From NCBI GenBank assembly GCA_019009955.1, contig CM032230.1:20993501-21057500 (forward strand): a stretch of DNA of 64,000 bases, written 5' to 3'. The notes beneath the pieces were generated by a model. It had not been told where the DNA came from. It did not search any database and worked only from the letters and a program-made list of their open reading frames with translations. The translations under genes and the position numbers were made by a program. Source of the stretch: Riptortus pedestris. Lineage: Eukaryota; Arthropoda; Insecta; Hemiptera; Alydidae. Shown here in pieces: positions 1-10,399 of the stretch; positions within the stretch are counted from its first letter, which is position 1; each line of letters begins with the position of its first letter.

Positions 1-68
1 TTATTATTATATTTATTCTTCCAATCAAAGTCAAGTCGTAGATTTCGATTTGCTAAAACGAATAATCA

Positions 69-484
<416 letters not shown>

Positions 485-485
485 A

Positions 486-1573
486 TACTGCTCCAACATG
501 TACTAGCCATTATCTCATTGTATGAACACTAACTTTTATTAATTAGAATAAGATGAAAACCGGATTATTAAAAAAAAAGGATAAGCTTGTTGGAACGAGA
601 TTCCAGGTCTTCCATCCGGAGTTGTACTTGAATGCGCAAGTTTTAAAGTCCTCCAGTGAAGTCCTTCATGTACTAGACTTTATTCCTGATACGTGGAACA
701 CGTACACTGAGAACAGTAAAAACTTATATTCCAGAACCAACGCATATTTTCTTTTCCAGTACTGTCCTCCCGAGCGAATTATGATGTTGAGTATCATAGC
801 GGTATTTTTTTATGAGAAACAGCGTTAATTAACTGTAGAAAAAAAGTATACGAATAACTTTCCAGACAAGAGTTACCGCCCCTGAGACCAATAGGACCCA
901 GATCAAAGAAATGAAACGTAGAGCGAAGGGAGGGAGGAGATTTACTGTCTATAAAACTCATAGAACTGGAGTTAGAAGAGTCGGGGGAGTTAAGGCAACT
1001 GGACTAGTGGCTGGAAAAATAGAGAAATTCCTTTTCTCCAGTGTGTTAGATGGAGTATCTCAATCCTTGCAGCCCTCGCTCTGCCCAGAGAAACTTTTAC
1101 GTTTCATTAAAAGTTGGGACAAAGCCGACAATGGGTGTAGTTGGAGAGCGACCCCTAAGTCCAACTAACAAAGGCCCCTGCTTTCTATTACAGGGTCTTT
1201 AATGAAAGCCAACATGAGCGGATTGAGGCTACGAATAAAGGCAGACTGCTTGACTCCTGCGTGATACGGTCATAAGCACCAACATAAATTCACAATGGGA
1301 ATCGGCCCCACAACCCATGTGCTAGCCCATAATCATAATGTTTTCCTAACACGCCCATCTTTCTTAATCACTGATAACACAGTGTTGTTTCAAGCTCTTA
1401 CTTAAGATATTACAATTCAAATTTAAACCTATTCAGATCACAGCACTGAATACTTTCAAATAAATATTTTCATAAGATTATCCTTAAGTGAATCAGCAAT
1501 GAGATTATACTTATGACGGTATTTCGTCCATCGATACTACTAAGGAGATGGCAAAAATGAGGCCCAATTTACA
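486..1573. other. No recognisable gene
   Basis: Short open frames at 553-828 and 911-1168 (plus) have no family I recognise, no splice or promoter context, and begin in AT-rich sequence. I see no transposon end or RNA gene. The segment 840-1260 is somewhat richer in GC than its flanks and may be an old decayed element. Confidence 0.5.
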
Positions 1574-1751
<178 letters not shown>

Positions 1752-1752
1752 G

Positions 1753-2512
1753 GTGTGTTCAAGAAACAAGAGATTTTAACCAAGAAATAAGGACATCCCT
1801 CAAAACTTTGAATCTGAACAGTTAAAGAAAGAAACCTATAATGTGCGACAGCTAAGGAAAGATTTGCACATCAAGTCATTCATCGATTGGCCGTCTCTCC
1901 CTGCAAAAGGAAAAGGAGTTGAAACATTCAGCGAATGGAAGCTAAATAATTCCTGGATGTTTAACAAAAAGGGCCTATCCTGTTCTGAATGGACAACAGG
2001 TGTAAAGATGAATATAAATTTAACGCCAGTACGCTCAATCCCTGGTAGGAATCTAGGAACAACCCGCTGCAGACATTGCAGTGAGTATGAAACCCTCCCT
2101 CATGTCCTAGGTTCTTGCCAGTGGGGAAAGCAGTTGCGCAACTGAAATAGCAACCCTCGCCAAACAATATCACCCAAACTGGGAAATATTTCAAGAGGGT
2201 AGTTGCTTGTCAGAAAATGGCTCTCAGAGACGTGCCGACATCATTATAATTAATAAGGAAGACCAATCAGGACGTATACTAGATCCTACAGTAAAATTTG
2301 AAACAGGAAATTCCCAAGCAATTGAAGTTGATTTAGAGAAAAAAAAGATTTACGAACCTTGCTGTAGGTATCTAAACGAGAAATACCAAATTCAAAATTG
2401 GAGCGTTGACGGATTGCTGTTTGGGGCAAGAGGAGTAATCCCAAAAAAAACGGCTGACTTACTCCAAGAATATGGACTGAAGAAATATGCCAAATGTCAA
2501 CATCAATTATAA
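1753..2512 (+). pseudogene. R2-like non-LTR retrotransposon, 3' end of ORF (zinc knuckle + endonuclease)
   Basis: This is the C-terminal part of a polyprotein from a non-LTR retrotransposon with a restriction-like endonuclease (R2-type layout). The first frame (about 1753-2145) carries a CCHC knuckle, CRHC...HVLGSC. The second frame (open from about 2141 to a stop at 2512) carries RRADIIIIN, then LDPTVKFE, the acidic core expected of the PD-(D/E)XK-type nuclease, and ends LLFGARGVIP. A single frameshift near 2130-2141 separates them. The reverse transcriptase is absent; the left end abuts an (AT)n tract. The protein is clearly different from the intact R2 element at 11294-15229, so it represents a second lineage. 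It is dead: broken frame, 5' truncated. Family recognition is from motif order and is good; the exact clade is inference. Confidence 0.8.
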
Positions 2513-2912
2513 AGAAAAGTGTCAGAATCATTAATAATCACTTGTACAAAATAAAATAAAGCTTAACATAAGCTGTCCTCTATGACTAGTCACTCACCAG
2601 CTAAAAATTTAACAAAATCAAATTCAATTCGCTAAAAAAATGTAACTATATATGAAACATTTAAAAGCAATAATTTTTTATTTCACCTATATACCCTTGC
2701 GGGCTGATTAGGAGGCTGGCCCAAACGAGTATCCTCAAAATGGGGGCAGCTTTTTATTTGTTAGTTTATATAAATGCATCCCTGGGAAGTATATTCATTG
2801 TGAGGAGTTCGGCTATCTGCTCCAGCGGTTTAAATTTTCGATCGAAATTTAAGCAATGTTATAAGTTGAATATTTCCTTGAATATATTTTGAATTATATT
2901 TAATATGGCTCT
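2513..2912 (-). other. Probable 3' untranslated tail of the Penelope remnant
   Basis: AT-rich, no gene seen. The part from about 2700 to 2912 lies directly downstream (minus strand) of the stop codon of the GIY-YIG remnant and probably is its 3' tail; the left boundary cannot be fixed. Confidence 0.35.
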
Positions 2913-3207
2913 TCACGTTTCGGGTAGTATTACATTGTCTACGGCATTAATTGAATTTGTTCTCTTGTTAATTTCGAGAGCTTCTAGAACTAATATTTTA
3001 CCGAGGCGGTCTTCTCTATGTAGAATATTTGTCTCGTCAAAATTAATTTGGAGAGTTTAAATACTTCCATCCTATATGGCGGATGTTTTTGTTCACTGGT
3101 GTTTCAGATCAGCCATGTGTTGGTTAGCTCTTGTACGTAGCAGTCTTCTTACCTGTCTGTCCCACATTTACCCAACTTTACCGCAATCACTTGGTATAAT
3201 ATAAACT
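2913..3207 (-). pseudogene. Penelope-like retroelement, GIY-YIG endonuclease remnant
   Basis: Minus-strand translation gives VYIIPSDCGKV, then after a one-base shift VGQTG, then RTRANQHMADLKH, and further on INFDETNILHREDRLGKIL followed by VLEALEI, ending ILPET and a TGA at 2915-2913. The order VY-x-IPC-x-CGK-x-YVGQTGR plus a downstream ED(R)LGKRLVLEALEI is the layout of the C-terminal GIY-YIG nuclease of Penelope-like elements. The domain nicks DNA to prime reverse transcription. Internal stops and shifts show it is inactive; the reverse transcriptase part is not visible upstream. Its presence matters because hammerhead-type ribozymes are known from Penelope-like elements, and several small repeats here carry hammerhead-like cores. 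Confidence 0.72.
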
Positions 3208-3388
3208 CTACTATTTTGTAAAAATTGAGTGTCATTAAGACTTTTTAAATACTCCTTGAATATTTTGAATACTGTTAATTACAATTTTGTAGTTTTCTTT
3301 CCCGTCTTTCTGAATTACCCGCTATATGAGGAAGTGTTACGTCACCCTGGTTTATTTATTGCTATATTAAGTATATATTATATGATAT

Positions 3389-3389
<1 letters not shown>

Positions 3390-3452
<63 letters not shown>

Positions 3453-3583
3453 TACTGTTTTGAACAGACCTCATTTTCGTTATCTCCAAGGTTGGGGTCT
3501 ATGGACATATGAGGAAATATATCAGAAATCGCGTCATGAGTACGACCTCAATAGTTTATTTCTCTTAAGGAAACTCTACTAAT
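3390..3583 (+). mobile_element. HLE-A copy, right end only
   Basis: An (AT)n/(AC)n tract at 3390-3452 is followed by the HLE-A right module (GAACAGACCTCATTTTCG, GCGTCATGAGTACGACCTCAA) and a mutated terminal hairpin ending near 3583. A second copy starts only five bases later, so the two are tail-to-head neighbours. Confidence 0.85.
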
Positions 3584-3587
3584 AAAG

Positions 3588-4190
3588 TCCGTCACGCAGG
3601 AGCTGCGTAAACTAAGCACATTTCCCACGTGAAGTTATTCAGTAGATAAATCTGCCCAATAACAACTGTAAGGTATCTCTAAACCTATTCATGAGGGAGG
3701 AATAGTTACGGAAACGTCCGCCAGTGCTCTCGGCGGAAAGTCCCGAACATAACCGACTCCTGCCGATCACACACAGAATACAAATGCAAATATCTCGGTT
3801 AATATTCAAGATACTGAATAAATGTATAGAACAATATTTATAGTAAATTTAATTTGCAATACGATTAATTCTATACAATATTTCGATATGACGCATAATA
3901 ACGGAGATATTTTGAATTTTCAAACATCCCCCACTCCCACTGGTCCGATTTCAGCCATTAACGAACTTGATCTTCCTTTTTACATAAAACGATTAAATTC
4001 CGAGTTTGGTAACGATCAAACAAAAATTGCGACCGCTAGAGCGTTAACAGACAAATATATATATAATTTTGAACGAACCTCATTTTCGTCATCTCCTGGG
4101 TAGGATCGATGGACATTTGAAGAAATGTTTCGAAACTCGCGTCATGAGTACAACCTCAATAGCTAATTTCCCTCAGGGGAAATCTGCTAA
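3588..4190 (+). mobile_element. HLE-A copy, full length (603 bp)
   Basis: Starts TCCGTCACGCAGG after AATAAAG and ends at CTAA. It contains the CGCAG/CTGCG mini-hairpin, the sub-terminal word AAGCACATTTCCC, the central body with GATATTTTGAATTTTC, a pyrimidine-rich stretch, CGACCGCTAGAGCGTTAACA, a short AT tract, the right module and the terminal stem-loop (slightly mutated, TTTCCCTCAGGGGAAA). No coding capacity. Confidence 0.88.
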
Positions 4191-4474
4191 AATGATGGAA
4201 TAACAAGAATAATGAAAGAAAACAATCAATGACTGCCTGTAACAGTTAATACCTCAAAAGCCGAATTAAATTGGAGGGGGGGGGGAATAAGCAAAGAAAC
4301 GTTTTTCCTAGACGCGAAATTCCCGAAATACAGATATATACAGGAAGGAGTTGTGGATCGAGACGAAGGAATCACTAAAGCAACGACTTCCTACCTAGAA
4401 GAGCTCTGGTAATAGATTCCAGGCCGAATCTATAATAATTGATTCGCTAGGTATAACATAAACGTCCGTCACGC
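4191..4474. other. No recognisable feature
   Basis: Unassigned sequence with a G run near 4276. No family match and no convincing open frame. Confidence 0.4.
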
Positions 4475-4511
4475 ATAGGCTGCGTAAACTAAGCAGATGA
4501 ACTTCACAAAA
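4475..4511 (+). repeat. HLE-A left-end fragment
   Basis: TCCGTCACGCATAGGCTGCG followed by TAAACTAAGCAGAT, then the family match stops. It faces another left end at 4946, so the two left ends are head to head. Confidence 0.8.
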
Positions 4512-4562
4512 AGACGGCACTGCACTGTCTTAAACACGGCACTATAATGTTACTCACAGAGT
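4512..4562 (-). repeat. LTR fragment related to the solo LTR at 37094-37685
   Basis: On the minus strand this reads GTGCCGTGTTTAAGACAGTG then CAGTGCC, the same word found inside the solo LTR near 37410-37460. About 50 bases only. Confidence 0.7.
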
Positions 4563-4580
4563 CACGGAACAACACTGTTC

Positions 4581-4621
<41 letters not shown>

Positions 4622-4861
4622 AACGCACTCCACTGAGTCGCTGTGACCATCAAGACAGCTGAGAATAAAACTGATTAGCTCGCGGCTGGCCGGTTCTTTA
4701 TATAGGTCGTCGGCATACATCAAAAGGAAATTGGCTGGACCCTTCGACGTCTGGACTGGACCATAAGCGGCAACTCTTTGATCTCCACATTCTCCAAACA
4801 CGTGAACATCTCTGTCCAAGTATTTAATTTTCGAAACAATATTATCCTTCGTCATATACCT
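4563..4861 (-). other. Unidentified segment with poly-A and a minus-strand open frame
   Basis: Plus strand carries about 29 As at 4588-4616. The minus strand is open from 4906 to 4562, but its first residues lie in an HLE-A left end and its last in the homopolymer, so the frame as a whole is not a gene. The middle (VFGECGDQRVAAYG, then PANFLLMYADDLYKEP) has protein-like composition. YADD recalls the reverse transcriptase active site but the flanking residues do not fit well. It may be a piece of the LTR element whose LTR fragment lies next to it. Confidence 0.3.
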
Positions 4862-4946
4862 TGCTCTAATTGAACTTTTACGTTTTGATATAAAAGCGTG
4901 ACACACGTGGGAAATTGTATAGTTAACACAGCCCCTGCGTGACGGA
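4862..4946 (-). repeat. HLE-A left-end fragment, subfamily 2
   Basis: Carries the subfamily-2 left module (TTGAACTTTTACGTTTTGA, then CACGTGGGAAAT, then CCCCTGCGTGACGGA). The sub-terminal repeat is mutated to GGGAAATTGTATAG. Confidence 0.8.
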
Positions 4947-5076
4947 CTATATCATATATATAATTTTGAACGAACCTCGTTTCCGTTATTCCTGGGTAGG
5001 CTCGATGGCCATTTTTCAAAAATTGCGTCATGAGTACGACCTCAATAGCTGATTTAGGTTCAGGGAAATTTGTTAA
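4947..5076 (+). repeat. HLE-A right-end fragment
   Basis: Short AT tract, GAACGAACCTCGTTTCCG, then GCGTCATGAGTACGACCTCA, with a decayed terminal hairpin ending at 5076. Confidence 0.8.
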
Positions 5077-5132
5077 AATGTACATAAGAAATATTAGGAC
5101 TTTACATATGGAATATGCTTGGTTCATTACAA

Positions 5133-5342
5133 TTTTTCAGTCCGATGTATAATAACGGAAATATTTCGAATTTTCCAAAAACCTATCTCTTAATGGCCGA
5201 ATTCAGACGATATTAAAAGATTCATTCTCGTCATCTGGGTAGAATCGATAGCGATTTGAGAAGTTTCAGTTCGAAAATCATGTCTCATGTTGAGTATAAA
5301 CCTCAATAGCTGATTAAAATTCCCTCAAGGGAATTCTGCTAA
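5133..5342 (+). repeat. HLE-A body plus right end, internally deleted
   Basis: Body words (CCGATGTATAATAACGGA, TATTTCGAATTTTCC) run directly into the right module without the AT tract, ending with hairpin TTCCCTCAAGGGAA and CTAA at 5339-5342. Confidence 0.75.
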
Positions 5343-5984
5343 AATTAAAACCTAGAATAGTTCAGTTAATATTTTTACTAGAGCCGAAAGCATGCACGGT
5401 CAAATTAAAGTAAATATAACACGATCGAAATAGTTGAAAATAAGAGATTTTTGGAAAGGACAACTAATGACATGAAGTATTTCCTGATTTCACCAAAATT
5501 CCAAGAAAAAGCTTGTATTTTATAGCTATTTTCAAAAAATACTATAAAAACTACTACTTCAAGGCAATCCTAATTGGATAAAAATGAGGTTCGTTCAAAT
5601 ACATATGGAGAGTCACTATTCAAGATAATAACAAATTGTGGTTATGGATGGCAGTCGTGGTTGAACATCTCATTTTCGAAAACTCGTTAAGAGTACTGCT
5701 GAAGATAAGGAAGTAATTCATGAAAGACATTAGAGCCAAGTAAACTATTTTGTCTGTGAATATGAAATTTAAATCTCTGCCAGACTTTCGCAATCGGCTT
5801 CCGGCCTGTCAATAATTTAGAATCGAATATACCATTCCAGTATTCTCAAAGTAGAAAAAGCACATCCCGAATAGGTATTGTTACAAAGTGTTGACATCAA
5901 ATTTAATATGAATGATTGATTAAATTTATTGATTGTGTAATAGATTTTTATTATTTCCATTTTTATATTTTAACACCTCACTGA
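5343..5984. other. No recognisable feature
   Basis: AT-rich unique or fully decayed sequence. A 17-base HLE-A-like word (AATGAGGTTCGTTCAAA) near 5584-5600 is the only trace of a repeat. Confidence 0.4.
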
Positions 5985-6400
5985 TTTCAAGATAAGACGC
6001 ATATAACAACATTTATAGAACATTACATTTGCAACTACACTGATTGACTACCCTTTTTCGATCCGACCGATAATAACGGAGATATTAAGAATTAATACTG
6101 TTAAGGTCTTCGGGTATCAGGGCTGTCCCTGAGACAGATCTTTAGTCTCAGAGATAGCCCTGAGGAATCTAGAAGCATGTCTAGCGAAACGTTGGCAACT
6201 AAAATGCAGACACGGTCAATACCCGAAGACCTTAACAGTATTAATGACCAGGACCGTGGAAGTCTACGAGTATTTATTAAGAATTTTCGAAATTCCTCCC
6301 CTCCAAACAACTCCCCCTTCCCACTGGTCTTATTTCACGAACTTGATCTTTCTTTTTATATAAAACGATTATATATCGAGTATGTTGACGATTAAACCAA
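5985..6400 (+). repeat. HLE-A body fragment, split by an insertion
   Basis: Body sequence from the AAGATA...AACATTTATAGAACATT segment to AACGATTATATATCGAGT, interrupted at 6094-6274 by the inverted-repeat element below. The two halves join through a duplicated 11-base word, TATTAAGAATT. Confidence 0.8.
6094..6274 (+). mobile_element. Small inverted-repeat element with hammerhead-like core and 11-bp target duplication
   Basis: A perfect 27-base inverted repeat (6091-6117 and 6219-6245) brackets CTGAGGA (6158-), a short hairpin TCTAGA...TCTAG, and CGAAAC (about 6186-6191); GGTC precedes the right arm, where a hammerhead would cut. TATTAAGAATT at 6083-6093 and 6275-6285 is a direct duplication of HLE-A target sequence, so the insertion is defined to the base. 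The right arm is followed by a 29-base extension. CUGANGA and GAAA are the conserved hammerhead core blocks; however, about 40 bases lie between the left arm and CTGAGGA, so a canonical stem I is not proven. Confidence 0.7.
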
Positions 6401-7149
6401 AGGTTTGACCGTTAAAGAAATGTATATAATAATTCAGGATGAACATAAAGAAATCTGCTATAAAACTATAATAAAAGTTACCAAAACACAAAGATATTAT
6501 TATCATGGGCACATATTATGTTTGTATGTCTAGTTTGGATAGTATTAGTTGTAGATGTTGCATAGGTCGGCGGTCAACCAAGGACAGGGCTAACCTGCAT
6601 TAGCTAGCTCATCATATTCCAATTACGGATGCCACCATAATGACTTTAATGTAATGGCGACTCCATCAATAACAGCTAATTATGAGTTAAATATTCACAA
6701 ATATTTAACACTATTATAAGTATTGGATTGATTATTGTTTCTGGTTTGATGTTTGTTTGTTGACTGACGACTTATGGTATATAAAAACGCCAATTAAATT
6801 CAAATCACAAGGATTCCATTAGATTGACTGGCACAAAATTATCCTATTTAGTTTTTGAAAATCCCGTCTTGGGAACAGCCTGAATAGTTGATTTCCTTAA
6901 TGGAAAATCCCCTATTCAGACAAGAAATTCAATGTGTATAATAGTATAAATTTTAAAGAAGATTGGATAAATCACATTTATCAATACGAATCAAAAAATA
7001 TCAAGATAATTCATTATCTTGAATTTTCTCCTACCTCTAAATGGCTCCAGTTAAATAATCTTTATGATTTTATTTTCCAGTTAAAAGGTTACAACCCTAA
7101 TATATTAATAAAAAAAAAAACATTGCGCTACCGGCATGTAAATTTTATC
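6401..7149. other. Mostly unassigned; decayed HLE-A right end at 6843-6906
   Basis: No gene seen. Around 6843-6906 a worn copy of the HLE-A right terminus (TTTGAAAATCCCGTC, then GTTGATTTCCTTAATGGAAA) can be read. An open frame at 6934-7158 is AT-rich and matches nothing I know. Confidence 0.4.
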
Positions 7150-7206
7150 TATTGTTAGACTTTACGCGGGAAATCTTCTTAGTTTACGCAACCCCTGCGT
7201 AAGGGA
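7150..7206 (-). repeat. HLE-A left-end fragment
   Basis: Reads, minus strand, from the left terminus: GGGAAATCTTCTTAGTTTAC, CCCCTGCG, with GGA of the terminus at 7204-7206 (one mutation, GTAAGGGA). Confidence 0.8.
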
Positions 7207-7669
7207 CTTTTCGGACATCTTTTGGTATGCTGTATCGATGTTAGTAGAATAGTGAGCTTACCCGATTTAAATGCGTTAAAAATCATTGAATCAATTTGCA
7301 ATGATTTGTCGGCTGGACTGTAGCCATTAAGGACCAAGTCGGCTTGTAACTTTGATAAAGGCAGAGAAGGCCGTATATTTTGGAGTATCGGTGGGGAGTT
7401 TAGCAACTGGTCTTACACTAAATCATGAAGGTACTTATAAACTAATAGGCTTCCAAGTTAGGTCGTCCATTCGACTAATATCCTGTACTCCCTTCATTCC
7501 CTCTCTATCGGCTGGCCATGCTCCGCCCTCAGGCTAAGGACGTGCGCTTAGCAGAGGACATTTTGGCCCGCAGAAACCAACAGTTTATGAGCATAAGCGG
7601 GATAATCATACACTCAGAATAACACAGTCCAGTAACTGTGGTACGAAATAATGTTAGAATTGGAATAAG
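7207..7669. other. Unassigned segment
   Basis: Slightly richer in GC than its flanks, with overlapping short open frames on both strands (7179-7406 minus, 7352-7537 plus). No motif, splice signal or repeat family recognised. Confidence 0.35.
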
Positions 7670-7860
7670 TCCGTCACGCAGGGGTTGCGTAAACTACGAA
7701 GATATGACACGTGAAGTTTTACGATAGATGAATCAACATACAGATAACACCACTGTGAATATTAAGTGCTTAAATGCATACGGGAATGAGAAATCTGTCT
7801 GTCAATTTTCATTTTAATATTCCAATGGAAAGCGTCTGAAATAAACAAACAAATCAGCCA
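7670..7860 (+). repeat. HLE-A left half
   Basis: TCCGTCACGCAGG start with G-T variant in the mini-hairpin, CACGTGAAGTTTTACGAT, then left-body sequence. No right end follows; family match fades after about 7860. Confidence 0.75.
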
Positions 7861-8215
7861 ACCTTTTAGAGCTGAATACATAGATAGAATATCTTTTTCA
7901 CGTAAAGAAAAACTATTATTGAAAACTATTTACTATATCTGGTCTAAAATCAGAATGATCTTTATCTCAATCACTCAAATTTTCGTAATCCCGGAGTGGT
8001 CAAAAGAACGTAGTTGTATAAATCTCGAATGATAAAAAAATCTCGCAAACAATATTTGGAATTTAAGCTTCGGATAAAGTGGTTTATTACATAACAGAGA
8101 ATTTTTTATGTGGCATGAGTAGGAGTGGGGATTTCAAGGCTAAAAATTAAAAAAAACCCAATTATACCTTACTCTTCCCAGAAATTTACTATACTACTGT
8201 AGACTACTGGCACAA
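7861..8215. other. No recognisable feature
   Basis: AT-rich; traces of HLE-A subfamily-2 body (the TAGGAGTGGGGATT word near 8128) but no coding sequence. Confidence 0.4.
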
Positions 8216-8911
8216 CAAAGAAAAACCTTCGAGATTGCAGTTGAAATAAAATTGGGAAAATGACCTGTTGAGGAAGAAAAATTATTTTAAATGTGTAACT
8301 AAACTAAATAGATTTGCTGAAGAAATTCATAACCTACTAGGAAACCTCAGAACGTGTTATGGATAAGAAATATTTTATTTATTTTTTAAATTTAATTCAC
8401 TATTTTTTTATTCTATTTTTTTATTATTTGCTTATTAATTTAATTTATTTTCCAATTGTTGTTAAACATATTGTAATTATTTTAAAAGTCCGTCACTCAC
8501 AGTAGTTTCACAGTAGATAAATCTGCCCAATAACAACTGTAGTAGTAAGGGATCCTCACAACAAAAAGACAAACCTTCCAGATTGCAGTTGAAATAAAAT
8601 TGGGAAAATGACCTGTTGAGGAAGAAAAATTATTTTAAATGTGTAACTATACTAAATAGATTTGCTGAAGAAATTCATAAACTACTAGGAAACCTCAGAA
8701 CGTGTTATGGATAAGAAATATTTTATTTATTTTTTAAATTTAATTCACTATTTTTTTATTCTATTTTGTTATTATTTGCTTATTAATTTAATTTATTTTC
8801 CAATTGTTGTTAAACATATTGTAATTATTTTAAAAGTCCTTCACGCAGGGGCTGCGTAAACTAAGCAGATTTCACACATGAAGTTTCACAGTAGATAAAT
8901 CTGCCCAATAA
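8216..8911. repeat. Tandem duplication, about 348-bp unit, each with an HLE-A left end
   Basis: The block 8216-8563 recurs at 8564-8911 with only a handful of differences. Each unit holds the same AT-rich segment (GCAGTTGAAATAAAATTGGG and following) and then an HLE-A left terminus (8489 and 8837). The first left terminus has lost about 35 bases of the AAACTAAGCAGATTTC region; the second is intact. Near identity suggests a recent local duplication. Confidence 0.85.
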
Positions 8912-8942
8912 CAACTGTAGCAGTAAGGAATCCTCTAAACTT

Positions 8943-8973
<31 letters not shown>

Positions 8974-9003
8974 TCACACACGCACGCACACACACACACA
9001 CAC
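8943..9003. repeat. (AT)n-(AC)n microsatellite
   Basis: Compound AT then AC repeat directly left of the inverted-repeat element. Confidence 0.9.
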
Positions 9004-9323
9004 ATATTTTCTTCATATTTTACAGCAAGGGCCTCCAAAAAAAACATTATATTTTTATAATAAAAACTTTATTGATACTGCCCCTTAAGAAATAGAAGAA
9101 ACGAGCACTTCAGAAATGTAGGCGCATACTAATACAATATCTACCAAAAGAATTATTAAGGGATATTTTAAATTACTATTAAATGTTTTTATATTCCCTT
9201 CTTTGAAAAGGGAGAGCCCCTGAAGAGTTGGCAAGTAAGCTCCGAAACATGTAGGGTACTTTCAATAAAGTTTGCACAGAAAAAAATGTTTTTTTATTGG
9301 AGACGCTTGCCATAAAATATGAA

Positions 9324-9331
<8 letters not shown>
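9004..9331 (+). mobile_element. Inverted-repeat element with CTGAAGA...CGAAAC motif
   Basis: Left arm (TTTTCTTCATATTTTACAGC onward, about 9004-9051) is an imperfect inverted copy of the right arm (about 9283-9331, ending ATAAAATATGAAGAAT). Near the right arm are CCCTGAAGAG, then CTCCGAAACATGTAGGG and CAATAAAG. Microsatellites flank both sides, so any target duplication is hidden. Confidence 0.6.

Positions 9332-9385
<54 letters not shown>
9326..9385. repeat. (AT)n microsatellite
   Basis: About 60 bases of AT repeat. Confidence 0.95.
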
Positions 9386-9389
<4 letters not shown>

Positions 9390-9806
9390 CGGTGCCCTGA
9401 CTTTTGACGTTACAAACGTTTATATCTTTGCCCCACTACCGTTTTATCTGTACTCCAGGAACCACGCAATATCCCGCACTTCATGTAATTCACACACAAC
9501 AGCAATACTGTAAAACTCACAAGATCGGTTAGCGTATACAAATGTAAATATTATCTTCCCGAAAATAAATCAAAATTTGCTCCATTATCATAACTTCAAT
9601 AAAGAAAAAAACTATAATCCACCTGTTGTACTGTCCTGATAATTCGAATCTTATGACATTGCATCACACACACCAAACACAACCGTAAAAAGACAATAAC
9701 AAGGATACCTTTTTCTGAAACAAAAATAGACGCTCCCAACCTCAAGAATTCCCATGAAGTAAATGTTCAGATTAATTGATTATAAATAAATAATCAAAAA
9801 TAAAAT

Positions 9807-9810
<4 letters not shown>
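9386..9810. other. No recognisable feature
   Basis: Unassigned AT-rich sequence between two AT tracts; no open frame above 60 codons. Confidence 0.4.
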
Positions 9811-9869
<59 letters not shown>

Positions 9870-9980
9870 TTGAACGGACCTCAATTTCGTCATCTCTTGG
9901 GTAGGATCAATGGAGATTTGAAGAAAATTTTTGAAAATCGCTTCATGAATACGACCTCAATAGCTGATTTCCCTTGAGGT
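9811..9980 (+). repeat. (AT)n tract and HLE-A right end, truncated in the hairpin
   Basis: AT tract to 9866, then GAACGGACCTCAATTTCG and the rest of the right module up to GATTTCCCTTGAGG, where the match stops in mid-hairpin. Confidence 0.85.
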
Positions 9981-10139
9981 GCTGGTTTGACACACTTGTA
10001 ACCTCATATGCCCACGTACCTCTTTTATATGGAAAAACCAATGAGTAGTTACTGAACGAAAATAAGAAAGTTCGAATAACTCCCTTATTACTTGAGTTAC
10101 TAAAAAAAAGCATAGAACAACAATTGCAGAGTTTTTAAT

Positions 10140-10300
10140 AGTTTGACAAGATTGATTCTATAACATTTTACGATCCGACAAATAATAAAGGAGATATTTT
10201 GAATATTCTAATTCCCCCTATTCTTCATATTCCGATTTTTCAAATCACATTTAATCTTTAGTGTTGTATAAAACGGTTAAAAATAGAGTATGATCGATTG
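10140..10300 (+). repeat. HLE-A body fragment
   Basis: Plus-strand body (CGATCCGACAAATAATAAAG, GATATTTTGAATATTC, TAAAACGGTTAAA), directly followed by a minus-strand copy. Confidence 0.75.
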
Positions 10301-10399
10301 AACATATTCGAAACAAGAACTTAAAAAAACCCTAATTGATCGCATAACAATGGTCCCATGTAGATAATATTTAGAACAATAACTTAGAATAAAGGGGTT

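Noticed and set aside
3588..4190. HLE-A as a classical MITE with terminal inverted repeats
   Set aside because: The shared repeat is sub-terminal at one end and terminal in a stem-loop at the other, and no constant target duplication is visible.
4740..4780. Reverse transcriptase YADD motif in LLMYADDL on minus
   Set aside because: Neighbouring residues do not match the motif block, and no other reverse transcriptase motifs lie in frame.
6158..6245. Proven hammerhead ribozyme
   Set aside because: The core blocks are present, but stem I does not directly join CTGAGGA; I report it only as hammerhead-like.
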